Shown: positions 31,651 through 44,786, numbered from the stretch's first letter. The stretch is 64,000 bases of DNA from Arabidopsis thaliana (GCF_000001735.4 NC_003076.8:21393835-21457834); one strand, 5' to 3'. Numbers and translations: made by a program. The notes: generated by a model not told the origin, from the letters alone.

Positions 31651-33314
31651 ATTGTTATACAAAATTATATGACCAAACAAAAATTCTGCTAGTTTGATGA
31701 TATTTTACTATGAAGTCTAATATGAAAATATAATTTACACCAAGACCATCTCGGGTTTTTAAGCTTTGACCGTTTAAATGGTTGTTTCGTGTAACAAAGC
31801 AGATGGCTCGTCTCGTGGCTCTGCCAGTTTTTCTGCAAACTTTTTTACGCTTTTCTTTTGAGCATGTGTTTCAAAGACCGGTGGTTTTTGTTTAAAGCTC
31901 ATTCTATATTTATTTTGCTGTTTTAATTTGAATGAGTAATTTATAGTAATTGTAAGGATTTTTTTGGAAGGAAGCTAAAAAAAATTATGAGTTAAAATAA
32001 ACCAATTTATGGATGCAAATATATATATTTTTTAATGGAAATAAATATTTTGTCATTGTTCAAGCAAATAAAACCCTAAAGTTCCAGCAGAACAAAATAA
32101 GGTTTTTTCACGACAACTTTGAAAACAAAGTAAAGAAAAGAAAACTTTGAAAAATGTATCTACACAATTAACTTTACAATTAAATAATAATTCAAATTCG
32201 TTAGAACATAACTGAAATTTTGGCAACAAAAACTTGGATTGTCGGCGACACTTTGTTTAAATCGGTATAAATTTTGTTTCAGTTGAACTATAATTTTTTT
32301 AAAAGCAATTTTTGTCCATATGAGATTTTTGGAAATGCATGAGAAGGTTAAATATGATAATTCCAAATCTTTTGAAACTCTATAAGAATCTACTATCAGA
32401 ATTTAGTTTTATGCTTAAACCTGCATAATATTCTAAACATGCAAAACAAAAGGTATGTCGAGTTATTTTTAGTTACGAATTTAATAAAACTACGTTTGGC
32501 AACTAAACACATTGTCAAACCTCATAAATTGATGTCGTCTCATGTTCTCTGTTTTACGCCCATTGATCCGGTAACCATTTTTTTCTCTCTTGTTTTCCTT
32601 TGAAGAAAGAAAAAATTCTGATTTTTGAACTTTTTTAAAGTTTTGCATTCGGACTATTGTTTGGTGACTCTGGTCGGTTGTTGTGGTGGGATCCAAAACT
32701 CTCACTTGCGAGATTTGTCTAATAACCTTAAATAAATACTATGTCACTCGTTTTGGTCGTTTGTTAACTCATGTATTAAATCCAAAAATAAATAATTCTA
32801 GTCAAGAAAGGAATGCATTCTCTAACACAATTACAACAAATACTAAATTATTCAGTTGACTAATCACTCAAAGTCTATCGATCACAGTATTTTATTTATA
32901 GTTCACACTTCACACAAGCAAAAAAATATACATAACCTGCCTGATAAACATATATTAAAAAAACATTCTTCGTGCTGGCCATTAACTAATTTGTTGCCGT
33001 CCAAAATCTGAAAACTTTCAAGTGGAGCCAAAACATGGATCTAGTGCTTTAATCCCGATTAATTTTTTTGCTTGAGGACGTAGTTGACAAAAGAAATTGG
33101 GAAATAAATTTGAGTATTGATTCAAAAGATTAGATTATGTGAAATAACGAGAATTTAAATGAAAAGGTGAAAGCAATCTGATAGGCTGATAGATATTCAC
33201 CAGATAAAATATAGGTCAGGATGATGAATTAGCACTGTCAGATTTTCATATATATATTTTCTTGGAAAGTGAAATAGCAAAAAGAAAAGTAGTGAAAATG
33301 AGAAAAATAAATAA

Positions 33315-33463
33315 TGGACCAGTCACTGGTCCATGCAATTTAAAAGTAATGGAAAGTTAAATAACATGCAATTTTCCATTACTTTTATTTTTTTTAACTT
33401 TTAAATTTTTTATTTATTTAAATTATTAACATTTTCGCTAGAGTAAGAAAATTGCATGTTATT
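33315..33463. repeat. Cluster of three palindromes / hairpins
   Basis: A 19 nt perfect dyad TGGACCAGT-C-ACTGGTCCA lies at 33315-33333. Then 14 bp arms AAAAGTAATGGAAA lie at 33342-33355 and, inverted, at 33373-33386. Finally 17 bp arms AATAACATGCAATTTTC lie at 33360-33376 and, inverted, at 33447-33463. The last two share bases and cannot form together. Confidence 0.8.
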
Positions 33464-34356
33464 TGTAGACTAAAATTATTTGAAGAGATCAATTTACTTT
33501 TATTTTCATCTTGAGTTCTAATATGGATTGATCACTGATATAATAAGAGTAGAATGTTTTACAAGTATTTGAATTTCTGATATATATTAAAAAAACATTA
33601 AGATACACTATCTATGACAATACAAAATCTAACAAATCATAATTTGTCATGGAGAATCTATCCACTTTCCTAATAAGTAATAACTGATATAATCAGTACA
33701 AAGGAAATCTACAATTTGCTGTGTTGAGTAGTTTGGCAACCAAAAAGCTACGTAAAATAATAAAGTTGATTAAATAAGTTCAGCTATTTTATCATAGTCG
33801 AGTCTTTAATTTGTAACATTTATTTCTAGTTGTAAGCTATTTGCTTAAACAAATTCGGTTATTTTTTAAATATATTTCATGTATTATTGTGGTACCGCCA
33901 AAAATACAGAATGGTTAATATTATTATATTTGCATTTAGAACGTTCAATTTTTACTGAAACGCAATAATCAAAAGCTCAAAGCAACATTTTTCTTGAGTT
34001 AAATAGTTGTTACTAAAAGATACTTTAATTTCTTGAGTTTTTTTTTTCACTAAGAGAATACAAGAAATTTTGAAACTATGACACATTTTTGAGTTGTGTG
34101 ACAAACGAAAATGAAGACGACAGAGATATGTAATAAATATAAATTTACTACAATATAGTTTTTTCAATCCTCAAGGTGTCAGGATTCACATAATGATCCA
34201 TCACTATACAAAGGCAAAAACCAAGACCATTCACTAATCTGAGTCTCTCTGCCACAAGATTTATCTGTTTTTGTCATCATCATCATCTTCATTTTAAACT
34301 AATTTCACAAAATCACCAAAAAATCCTAATTTCATACTATTTTAAAAAAATTAAAC

Positions 34357-35533
34357 CTAATCGCTAATCTTCTCCCTCTGTTCCTTAATTGAAGTCAAGC
34401 TATCCATTGATTTCTCCGAAATTGAATCACTTGAAATCCTTGAAAACAAATAAGAATCTACAAAAACATACAAATAGTATTTAATTAGCATTTCCTTCAT
34501 AATTAACTTAACAGTAAACAAAAATGATCCAATTCAAGAATTTATAATTTACCTTCAGACGACGAAGTACTAAGTTTCTCTTGTGAAGAAGATTCACTCG
34601 TAGATCGTGATAACAGAGAAGATTCTGAAAATAAGTTATAACTCATTAAGATAAAGTGATTAACCATAAAACACAATTATCAAAATTTGACAAATTATTA
34701 AAAAAGACTCTGTTTTCGAACATACCTCTCGAGCCATGAAACGATTTCTTGCAATGAAGAATCGCACTTTGAATCCCATCTTGTTGAACTTGTAAAGACT
34801 CATCGATTCTGTTCGCCGGAGACATTCCTCCGATCGCCGCAGAAGCTGACCGACTCTTCCCAAGTTGTCTCCTCACACTTCTCATCCCCGACGGAATATT
34901 ACTCCTCTGTTTCTCTCTCGTCGCCGGTGAAGACGTCGGAGATGTAATCGTCGACGATGACTGCTTCTTCGTTGATTTAGTGTACAAAGGTTTAATGAGA
35001 CTGAAGAATCTCTTTGAAACAGAGTCGTCGAACATCGTGTCGTCTGTTTGTTGTGATCTCGCAATGCTTGCTGTTTTTCTGAAACTTGTTGTTGTTGTTT
35101 CATCGTCGACTCTGAATCTTACGTTGAGACTAGTTCGGTTGTTTTCTTCTTTCTTCTTCTCAGTCGTCGTTGACTTTTCTGACTTCTTGAATGAGAAAGC
35201 ACGAAACTTTTGACCGGATTTCAAAAGAGTGGTCGGAGATTGTTGGGGTTTTGAAGAGATATCAACGAAAGGAAGGACTTTGCTTTTGTTAGAAACAGAG
35301 TACGTTGTTGTTGTTGTTGTTGTTTCGAGTCTCTGTTTTTCTTTAGGTGTTTTGAAATCCGAGAGAGAGATCTTGAGCTCGAAGAAGGAATCCTCTCCTT
35401 CGCAGAGGTCAAGGTCGGGATCTTCTGATCCGGTGGTGGAATCGACGGCGGATTCTGAGATTCTGATTTCACGGCGAGGTTTGATGGTTGTGTTGTTGGT
35501 TAACCAGAATTTCATAAAGGTAAGAGCTTCCAT
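34357..35533 (-). CDS. MAKR5: MAKR5, membrane-associated kinase regulator
   Basis: Three exons on the minus strand: 35533-34726, 34624-34553 and 34457-34357, giving 326 residues. The protein starts MEALTFMKFWLTNNT and is basic and Ser/Thr-rich. Lys/Arg clusters (around FSFKKSEKSTTTEKKKEEN and SGMRSVRRQLGKSRSAS) could bind the inner face of the plasma membrane electrostatically. The MAKR/BKI1 family signature is ILHCKKSF at the end of exon 1, followed by a phase-1 intron. The C-terminus ends SLTSIKEQREKISD. Family members associate with receptor kinases at the plasma membrane; MAKR5 is reported to act with BAM3 in CLE45 signalling in root phloem. MAKR6 lies 24 kb away on the same strand with the same first-intron position. 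By position At5g52870. Confidence 0.92.
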
Positions 35534-35636
35534 TTAGAAAGAGAGAAAGAGAGTAATGGAGAAAGAAAGAAAGAGAGATAGAGATAAAGATAGAGTAAAG
35601 AGTTTGGCTTTGTCAACGGAAATGGTGAAGTGAGGA

Positions 35637-35645
35637 TTTTATATA
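35637..35645 (-). promoter_or_regulatory. Probable TATA box of MAKR5
   Basis: TATATAAAA on the minus strand, 104 bp upstream of the ATG. The leader between is GA/CT-rich (CTCTCTTTCTTTC on the coding strand), as in many Arabidopsis 5' UTRs. Confidence 0.5.
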
Positions 35646-38167
35646 GAAAGAAAAAGAAGAAAGAGAAGGTGAGCTTTTTTCGAAATGGGGTTTATTATTT
35701 TTTGTTTGGTAAAGGAAGAAAAAAGAGAAATAAAAAGTAATGTTTTATTTTTGTTTTTTTGAGTTTTCTCTCTACTTTTTATTACCGCTCCTTTCTTTTT
35801 CTTTATTCTTTTCCTTTGCCTTTTTTTTTTCTAATGCACAGGTTAATTTGTTTTATCTGTTGTCTTCATTTATTTAGCATTCTATGCCATAATAGTAGCT
35901 TTTTCTTTAGAATAAAGTGCTTGGATTATTTTTTATTTTTTTGTAAAATATGCTGGTTTCTAATATCTGAAACTAAATATTTATAAAATTTTAAAATTAT
36001 TTTAATTTTCCTTTTCTGAAAATTAACTCTTTCTTATGCTGTAAAAATTTATGTCTTTATATATAATAAATTTTCTCTAATCAATATAAATTGAAAATAA
36101 TATATTTTGAAACAAAATTGAAAATAAGAATATAATCTACGAAACTAATAAGGATTTAAAAAAAAGAAAAAAAAGAAAGAGGAGTGGAGCATGGAAGAAA
36201 AGAAAAACAAAACCTCTCTTAACATACTTTCTCTTTGCACCTTTAGGGTAAAACGAGAGATGCATGCATGCTCAACTCGAAGCAAAAGCTTAAGACCGAC
36301 TCGTGGTTTGACCGCAACATATCTTCAATACATGGTTTTTGAGTTTTCTTGAACCTAAAATTTATATCACAAAATATCGTATGAACGTTCAATTAACTTT
36401 TCTAGTCTTAATATATATGTATATGTATCCCTAATATAGTTAAACAACTGTTATTATATTTGAGCAAAGATTGAAAAATGTTATTATCTTTATAAATGAT
36501 ACCAACTATAGTTACAAAATCTCAAATTGACTCTTATAGTAATAAAATACCTAATAAGATAGTAAAAAACAAGACAGAATGAAGAACACAGACATAAATA
36601 AATAAGAATGACAAAAAGAAACATTTACTAGTTTACTACACAGAAAAAGCAGAAGAGTTTAGCTATCTGACGGTCTGAACTCTGACCTTAGTGTATAAAG
36701 ATAACTTGGGGTTCTTTCCATGACAAAAGTATAGTTGGCCCATTTTACATACTTCAATTTTCCTTTTGTCTCTACTCTTAAAGAATAAATTGTTACGTAT
36801 GTACTAGTATCCATTTATCATGTCTATGAGTATAGCAAAGGTTTTAACCTCAAAAGCTTTGACTCGAAAAGCTCTTTCTTTCGTGAAGTTCAAAATTTTA
36901 CACCTCTTTCACTTTAAAGTTTAAAGAACAGTTTGCTTTTAACTTTTCCTTTTTTTTTGTGTGTTGTTAAAATACTTTGTTTCTTAGCTTTAATACAAGT
37001 GAGAATAAGTTATTCATTAGACGAACTCTGTTTTATACTACTTGTTTAATATGTTCCCAACTTTGTTTTCTATATTTCGATTCGATTTTAAGCTTCTAAG
37101 TTTGTTATGCAATTGTTGCTTTCAATGCAGCAAACCTATGAACCAACAAACCAAACTTATTAACTTTCCTTGGTTACATTAAAGCATTCTTTACTAAGAA
37201 TTTGGTTTAAACTATATAATAGCTGGTGACAAATTGGGAAAACGGAAAACTATTATTTTGTTTTTTATTGACTATTACAATAGTTTTCTAAGGATAGCAT
37301 GGAGCTATACCGACTAAAGTGCTTATACTGTTAGACCTAAATATGATTAATAGAATAATACAAAAGTTATGCCTATTCATTCGTTCGGAACTACTTCCAC
37401 GCAATTGTCATGGAATGTGTGTATGCATCATCACATTTTATAGAATTGTTTATTAGGAGTTGAACGAATTTTTATGTTTTCGCCTATAAAAAGGTGCTCA
37501 TAAAAATAAATTAACAGCATAACATAAAGAAAACTTGAAGATATAATTCAATAGTAGCTCTTCTTATCATAAGAAAATGTGCTTCATATCTTTAAAAGAC
37601 CCTAATAATGGTTTCCACGACTAATTATCACTACGTTACTCGTATAATATGTATATAATAATTAATAAACATTGTGTAGACTTGCATTCTTTACACACTA
37701 GCTTACTCAACTTCCTCAATATCTTTTAAACATATACATACGAATTCATTAATCAATTTTTCTCCAATGAATCTATGATCGACAATGAGTCACAGAGTAA
37801 TTAGGTTTTCAGGTTTTCAACTTTCAAGCATTAATTAACTTTTATTTCTGATTATTCTGATTACCATTCACTCTTCACTGCAACATTTTATTCTTCATTC
37901 CTTATAAGGAGGCTACAGATTTTTTCATTAAAAAAAATCAAATTCTTATATTCCATTATTTTGGTAGATTATTATACTCTTTCGTAAATTCAAGTGTTAT
38001 TAGAAAAGTAGAAACTTCTTTTAGATAAAACACAATATTACCATACGTATCTGCAAACAAAAAGCTAATCAAGTAGGCTTGAAACTACACAAACATTCTT
38101 AGTAAGGCCAAATGGTCCAATGAGGTACCACAAGCCCATATAGGGCCATATATTTCTCTTTAGTGAT
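35646..38167. other. MAKR5 upstream region and F-box 3' flank
   Basis: AT-rich DNA of 2.5 kb with no recognisable gene, tRNA or transposon. ATGCATGCATGC at about 36261 is a run of RY repeats. The last 100 bp should be the F-box gene 3' UTR. Confidence 0.5.
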
Positions 38168-39861
38168 TTACAAGTAATCAGGCACGTAAGAAAGTTTCCA
38201 TAGTCGTCCAGGAAAGGCTTCATCGTCTGATTCGCTTTCATCATCAGAACTCTCTATCCCCAGCAAATAGTTGACAACCTGTGAGGTAACAAAACCACCA
38301 AAGGCAGATAAATAGCTTGTTTAGCATGTATATATAAAACGAGACAAACATTTGAAGCAAGAATAGCTTACCTGGTGAGTTGTTATGAGGTCGAGTGGCT
38401 TGTTGCCTGATTTCAACCGACATTGTTTGTTCAGACATCTCAAGTTTTCGTGCCAAACAATAGAATCACAGTAACTGCAGTATCCCCGGCCAGATCTCAA
38501 TGCCTCCGATGAATTAGCCGCTGCACGGTTACACAAACTCTACTTTAGAAATTACATAATAGAGAAAGCAGCGATTTCTGAAAGGGGAAAAGATAAAATC
38601 GTGGACAAAAGCTCTAACCGATGTATGCTTTCTTAAAGGCTTCTCTCCAGTCAATATCGGACTGCATACGAATCAAGACTTTGTGATTGAAGTGAAGGTC
38701 AAATTGTGATTGCCACAGAGAGTTCTCATGCGTTGCTTGGTTCCAAGAGCTACAAACAGATGAAACAAAACAGATAAGTAGAAGGAAAAAAAAAAGAAGA
38801 TGCAAAAGACTCTGTAATGTGGAAATATAGAGGAGGAAGTACCGAGACACTTGAGCTGAGGAAACTAAGGACGATATCTCGAGGAAACTGAAGATGTGAA
38901 TAAGGATATCTTGTGGAAGTGAAGGTATATCTGAAAAAAGGATTTGCACATGGTGAAGGATTATCTCGAGATATTAAAAAGAAAGATAACTAGAAAAACA
39001 TACCTATATCTTCTTCCTCACGGTTCTTACTACGCCTCTTTAGTGCTACTTTTGCCTGCTTGAATTCTACAATGGCTAAATTCTTCTTCTGTTTGGGGAG
39101 CACCGCTTCCACGCTCTTCAGGAGAAGGTTAGCGGCTGAAACAGCAGCTGATGTATTGATGCTAAATGAAAGCAAAAAAATACAGAATCTGAAAACTGTT
39201 TGTAGTATTATTCTTAAAAGACTTAAGAAGAAGAAACATAGATTTGCAATAGCAGAAACAGAGAGATAACAACAATCTAAGAGATTTGTGTGCTATATGA
39301 ATTATGTACTCTTGAGTAGCCATATTGTCACATTAAGGGTTTCAAATTCGATTATTCCAATCTAAGAAAAAACTTGCCTTTACGTTTACATTACTAAAAT
39401 CTCGTATAAATGAAACACAACATTCTACATATTCAAATTTGTTTGCAAATTGTATATGCAGATTCAAACTCAAGCTAATTTGATTGGTACAAAGTAAAGC
39501 CATTCAAAGATCAATCCTCTGCTTCATAATTAGCTGAAAGTTCCCAACTTTATTGACTTTTTAATCGATTCTAACAACCCTAAGAATTCAACTACAACAT
39601 GAACAGAATCTCAACACAGAAAACCCTAAATTAAAGCCTCAAAAAACTCTAAATACTCGCAATTGAGATGAAATTTTGAAGTACTTACTCGGGAAGAAGA
39701 CGAAAAGCGGAGAGGGTATCTTGGAAGATCAAAGCTTTGACATTTTTGGGTGATAGAGAGTAAGCAAGATTCAATATGGAGCTTAGTTCATTGCAAGCAA
39801 ATGGGTAAATACGATTTTTGGAGAAAGCTTCTCCTACCTTTAGATTTTGGTATCTCTTCAT
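38168..39861 (-). CDS. F-box protein
   Basis: Six exons on the minus strand: 39861-39689, 39161-39004, 38930-38843, 38749-38619, 38520-38372 and 38278-38168; 810 nt, 269 residues. The N-terminal part (MKRYQNLKVGEAFSKNRIYPFACNELSSILNLAYSLSPKNVKALIFQD) resembles a conserved plant F-box subfamily. The F-box itself starts near residue 112: DIPSLPQDILIHIFSFLEISSLVSSAQVSRSWNQATHENSLWQ, and is interrupted by an intron between S-R and S-W. Four cysteines in CSYCDSIVWH...CLNKQC form a likely zinc site. The C-terminus is acidic (SSDDESESDDE). F-box proteins link substrates to SCF ubiquitin ligases through SKP1; the substrate is unknown. By position At5g52880. Confidence 0.87.
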
Positions 39862-40320
39862 TTCTCTTTTCTGGGGAGATCACACAATCATCGTCGACGT
39901 CAAGGTTCTTTAATCATTGTATCGGTTTTGTGTAATTTACTTAATTCCAAATCAAACCGGAACCGGTATAATATTTGGTTTGGTATAATTTTTGTTATTC
40001 TTTTCATATGATTTCTAGTTCAAATGTATATGAAAATTTCTATGTAACAAACAATCATAATATTTTTATAAAATATCTTTACTACATTAACTACACATTC
40101 ACAATGACATAAATATGAACATATAAAAAAAAATCATAGTTTTGTAGAAAATTCTATAAAACACAAAAAGAAAGAGAATAAGATGAAACCTAAAAAGTTA
40201 TCTAAAAATGGAATGGCCTAACAAGTAATTGAAGACTCTTTCTTTGTGATATGCGGGATCTCTTTGTTATATATATATCGTGTGCATCAAGAAACACACA
40301 TCAATATCTGTTTGCAATTT
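39862..40320. other. Spacer between F-box gene promoter and AAA ATPase 3' end
   Basis: A 459 bp AT-rich gap. It holds the F-box 5' leader and promoter and the 3' UTR of the AAA ATPase gene, which is read on the same strand. No further gene is visible. Confidence 0.5.
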
Positions 40321-43300
40321 TCAAAGGAAGTAAGTGAGCTGTTCCTTTTTCCTTGAGCCTCCTTCTCCATACAAATCATTCCATTGCTTTAGCTCATTCA
40401 TTCCTGCTCCTTCTGATGCAAAACTCGCAGCTACCTGCAATAACACGACAACATAACTAGTTAGGGTTTTTAGTTTTCTTGTCTTTTCTTGACAAAATGA
40501 GATAAGATTTTAGTTTTTTTTTTGTCAAACAGATAAGATTTTAGTTAGACCTGGGTTTTAGCTTTTCTCATGTCTTCCATGTTCAAAGGTCTCAATGTAA
40601 TAACTCTTTCCTCAGAAGCTTCTGCTTCTTCTTCTTTTGATTCTTCTGTGCCTTTTCCTGCTTCTTCTCTCTTCTTCCTCTCCTAAAACCACCAAGATAT
40701 TTCAAAATCCTAAGAGACTTTGATCGAATATAGAGCGCAAGAGAGGGCCATTCTTAGTCTTTTACCTGATCTTTCAATCTTTCCTGCTGAATCAGCTCTC
40801 TAACTGGTCTATAAGCAGCTGTGATGCATAAGTTCTGTTTGTACAAAAGTTCAACAAACAGTCAGTTTCCAACGATTTTACACGACAGTCTTTGGTTATG
40901 GTTAGAGAAGACACAGACCTTGAGATCACTTCCACTGTAGCCTTCTGTTATCTGCCCAAGCTCATGGAAATCAAGATTCTCTGTTTTCTCTTTCGACAAC
41001 AAAGTTCTCAAGATCTTCTCTCTGCTCTCAATCGAAGGAAGTCCCACCATTATTCTGTTATATCCAACACAAAACAAAAATCAGTCAAAATAGTGTAAAG
41101 ACTGATTTAGAGGTTTTGCATTTTACCAAAATTTCTTTTATACCTTCTCTCAAACCTCCTAATGATAGCTTCATCAAGATCAAACGGTCTGTTTGTCGCT
41201 GCAAGAACGAGAATCCTTTCACCGGGTTTCGTCATTAGCCCATCCCAATGTGTCATAAACTCATTCTTAATCTTCCTCATAGCTTCATGCTCTCCAACTC
41301 TTGTCCTTTGTCCCAACATACTATCAACTTCATCCACAAATATAATCGTTGGAGATACTTTAGCTGCTAAAGTAAACAGAGCTCTCACATTCTTTTCGTC
41401 TTCTCCAAACCATTTTGAAGTGATTGTAGACATGGAGACATTGATGAAACTAGCTCCAGCTTCATTTGCAATTGCTTTTGCAAGCATTGTTTTGCCAGTA
41501 CCAGGTGGACCGAATAATAGGATTCCTCTACATGGCTTGAGAAGACCGCCTTGAAAAAGATCCGGTCTTCTAAGTGGAAGCATTACAAGTTCTTGAAGCG
41601 AATCTTTTGTTTCGTCTAGAGAACCAATATCTGCAAATGTCACACCAATCTCATTTGCTGGTATAACTTCTGGTCTTATACGCTTCTCAAACTCATTATC
41701 AGGAACAACCTCAGGTGCTTTTGGAGGTAATGGATTGTCATTCTTGTTTGAAGGAAGTGATATTTCTGACTCGTTTTTGTTTTCAGGACCAGATTTTGAC
41801 TCACTCTTTGAACATACTTCTCCTCCTTTTCGCTTAGAGTCAGTGTTTGTATCTAGCTTCAACGAGTCTTCAAATGATCTGTTTCCACCTTCTTGGAATA
41901 TACTTAGTCCATGAGACAAACTGTTTCAAGATCATGAATCAGTTAAGTAGCTAGAAGATCAGTTAGTATCTGCAAATGAATGAATAAACAGATTCTTGTA
42001 CACTTACCTTTTGGAAGATATTACAAGCTTTCCGTTTCTGTATTCTGGTTCTTTGGTGTGTATCAAATGATAAGTGATTGCAGAAACCACAATTTCCTCA
42101 ATATGGTTACTCAAACACATTGTATCTGCGTGGCATATCGAAGACAAGTCATCGCATTGGATATCATTAGCAGCAAGAACCTCTGCAATGTGGTTCTTGT
42201 TGTCTTGAAACTGAATCATTTTCATGTCGTCTTCTAACCGAGATTTCCAGCTCACGAGCTGAGATTCATCTTCTGGTGGTCTGATCTCGATGTTGTAAGG
42301 AAATAGAGCGGAAATACTTTCGTCTACTTCTTGGCAATCATCTTCAGGTTCTAATACTCTTGAGCCAAGAATTAAGACAGGACCAGAGAGCTTGTTCAAG
42401 AGCCTTTGGAACAACTTGTAGAATCTTTCTGACTCAAGAAGCTTCTCAACATCTCTCAAGTATATGATTAGCGGAGTTGTTTCCGATACAGAACTCAAGA
42501 CCTACAGAAAATGACAATAATTGTAAGACATCCATTGAAAAACAATGTAGCAAACTTGTGATAAGGTTTGTCTTTTTACCTTGTAAAGTGATTGCAGGAA
42601 AAGTTTCTCGTCGAAACATAGATTTGTAGTGCGTTTTCTGGAAGCTAGAAGCCATAAGGCATAGATGAAACAATAAGACGTAAGAACTAAGAACACGAAG
42701 TTGAATGCAAATGTAATAAGAAGATACAATAATCAGTTTTCCAAACCTGAAACAGAACTCGAAGAGCGGGAAGATATGCTACTGATATCAGAAGCAGCAG
42801 AAGCATTTCTCTTGTGTCTTGGAAGACGATTAGAGCTCTCAGTACTCCTGAATTCAAAGGAGCTAGTGAGCTCACAAAGACGAAAAATCGATTAAACTAA
42901 CTTCAAGGGAAACAAAGGCAAACCTTGATTTAAGATCATTTCCACTGGTGTGTCGACGCAATGTCCCTACATTTTACAAGAATGTTAAACTCTTTAGATC
43001 ATGTTTCAAGTAATAAGAAAAGAAAAATGAGGGAAGAGTCTGTGTTGTTTTTACCTCTTGGTTCAACTTCGCGTTGAGAGAGCATAGAGAAGGAACCCAT
43101 CAAACTCGACACTTTATCTAATGTTAACTCAGAAATAGACCTCTTGTGAAACTACAAACCAATAATAGAAGAAACCAAAATTACTTCTCTGAAATCATCA
43201 ACATAAAAACAAAACACATACAAGTAGTAACTTACAGGTTCTCTCTTGGTGCATCCATATTTACTCTGTATCTGTTTCCAAATAATAGACAAAAAGAAAA

Positions 43301-43822
43301 AATCAAGAACTATTCTGTTTTGTAGTGGGAAATAGTAAACATGCATTGATTGATTTACCTTAATAGAGAAGTCAGTTATATCTAACAACAATAGCTTTGA
43401 TTCAAAGTAATGAGACAAAGCTTTTGCAAGCATTTGCTGATAAAATTCCGCAGGACCAGAAAGTAGAATGGCTTTACTTGCAGGTGCAAGATTCCGAGTG
43501 TGCTTCGATATATCATACTCTTTTAAATGAACATATGCAACACTTGTCAACAATTCTCGAGTTCTCTTGCTGCCATTTGAAAAAATGTATTCTTCTTATT
43601 AGAAAACATTAAAAAAATAGACAATGTATAATTCACTACTTATACTGATTTATGACACTTTTGAATTCAATCTCATTCACATTCTTAGAAATGCAAGAAC
43701 TTGCTATAGTTTTAGTTTACTAAACAAACTAGTATATTACAGACTGGATTCAATAGTATCCAAAAAACAGTGTAGCAGAAAAGGATTAACTAAATTAGTA
43801 GAATCACATGTGAGAATCTTTC

Positions 43823-43867
<45 letters not shown>

Positions 43868-44528
43868 TTGCCAAATCATCCACATGCTTATTGTGCAACT
43901 AACCTACCCCACTTTCCATCAATTTCTTTAATTTCTTCACTTTCTTAGAAAGAAAACTTTTGTATTCACAGAATTTCCCATCTCTATCATTTCTCTTAAC
44001 CCAAATATACTCACAGATTCTAAGATTCTTTCACCACAAAACAATAAAAGATAAAACAAATCCTCATAGTGAAAACATAACCAACTTGCCAAGTTATTTT
44101 TTCCCCAAAGATTCAATCTTTTTAACAGCTGGCAGATGTAAAAAATCATAACCAACTTGCCAAGTTGGTATATCAATCACACTCTTATCTAAAAATCCAT
44201 AGATCTGAAAAAAATCCCTAAGGAACATTGAATCCTTGATTAAGTTCAAGTCATAGTAAAACTATATAAATCTGAAAAAACACAAAGAACAGAGCTTTTG
44301 TTTTCTGAGGTACCTTAAGAAATACGGAAACTCTTCAAAAGTGACAGTACTTTCTCTACCATCAACAATTTGTCTAATCAACTCTTGCTCAATCTGTTCT
44401 CCGGTGAGTCCATCTTCAACAGAACCTGACCCGTTTGCCCATCTTCCCAAACTTTGACCTGATGCTAACCCAATCCCTAACCCAACACCAACACCTAAAG
44501 CTGACAACAACACGCTCTTCTGCTCCAT
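40321..44528 (-). CDS. AAA ATPase (MSP1/spastin-like clade) with N-terminal membrane segment
   Basis: Thirteen exons on the minus strand: 44528-44314, 43569-43359, 43271-43236, 43151-43055, 42966-42924, 42847-42747, 42644-42580, 42501-42008, 41920-41144, 41054-40919, 40834-40766, 40682-40551 and 40434-40321; 2490 nt, 829 residues, phases consistent. A Gly-rich hydrophobic segment (about 5-25, [20 protein letters not shown]) probably anchors it in a membrane. A degenerate AAA-like region precedes the catalytic module: Walker A GPPGTGKT (558-565), Walker B IIFVDE (613-618), sensor ATNRPFDLD and arginine-finger region RRFERR. The C-terminal helix region ends [12 protein letters not shown], as in its Arabidopsis relatives. 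The meiotic-clade ATPases of this type (MSP1/ATAD1, spastin, katanin) extract or sever protein substrates; the target here is unknown. By position At5g52882. Confidence 0.92.
40500..40546 (-). repeat. Micro-insertion with perfect 16 bp direct repeats, in an AAA ATPase intron
   Basis: AGATAAGATTTTAGTT at 40500-40515 and 40531-40546 flank a 15 bp insert. On the minus strand, the gene's sense strand, the insert reads GTTTGAC plus eight A. It lies only 5 bp from the 5' splice site of the last intron. Confidence 0.65.
43827..43860. repeat. (TC)17 microsatellite in first intron of the AAA ATPase gene
   Basis: A perfect TC tract of 34 bp, lying within the 744 bp first intron (43570-44313). It reads (GA)n on the gene's sense strand. 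Confidence 0.95.
44076..44169. repeat. 20 bp direct repeat and 19 nt palindrome in first intron
   Basis: CATAACCAACTTGCCAAGTT occurs at 44076-44095 and 44147-44166. The 51 bp between begin ATTTTTTCCCC and end GATGTAAAAAAT. The second copy extends into a perfect 19 nt dyad ACCAACTTG-C-CAAGTTGGT (44151-44169). This may be a larger insertion with a target duplication. Confidence 0.8.
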
Positions 44529-44786
44529 TTTCTTACCAATAAAGAAAAGACTTCGAGAATCAGACGAAAACCCTCGATTCTAAATCAGAAGATCTAGGGG
44601 GGGTTCAACGAGCATTCCTCGTAAAAGAAGAAAAAATCGAGACTCTTTTGTTGTCTCGAAATATCTTTTGTGAAGGAAAGGAAAAGTGTTTTTTTTTTTG
44701 GTTTGGGGTAAAAATAAGATTTTAAAGGTGGACGATGGAGAAGAAGAAGATGGGTTTGACGGGTGTGGAGAAAGATGGATCTCTCT

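Larger units (their letters stand above)
27783..34356. other. Long gene-poor region with transposon relics (ABCG8 / MAKR5)
   Basis: About 6.6 kb without a recognisable gene. It contains a 306 bp foldback element (28272-28577), a micro-insertion (29238-29288), a Stowaway-like MITE (31389-31648) and a cluster of small palindromes (33315-33463). A (GA)n tract lies at about 30821. The stretch 29290-29420 is less AT-rich and includes a G-box-like GCCACGTG, but no convincing frame. Confidence 0.5.
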
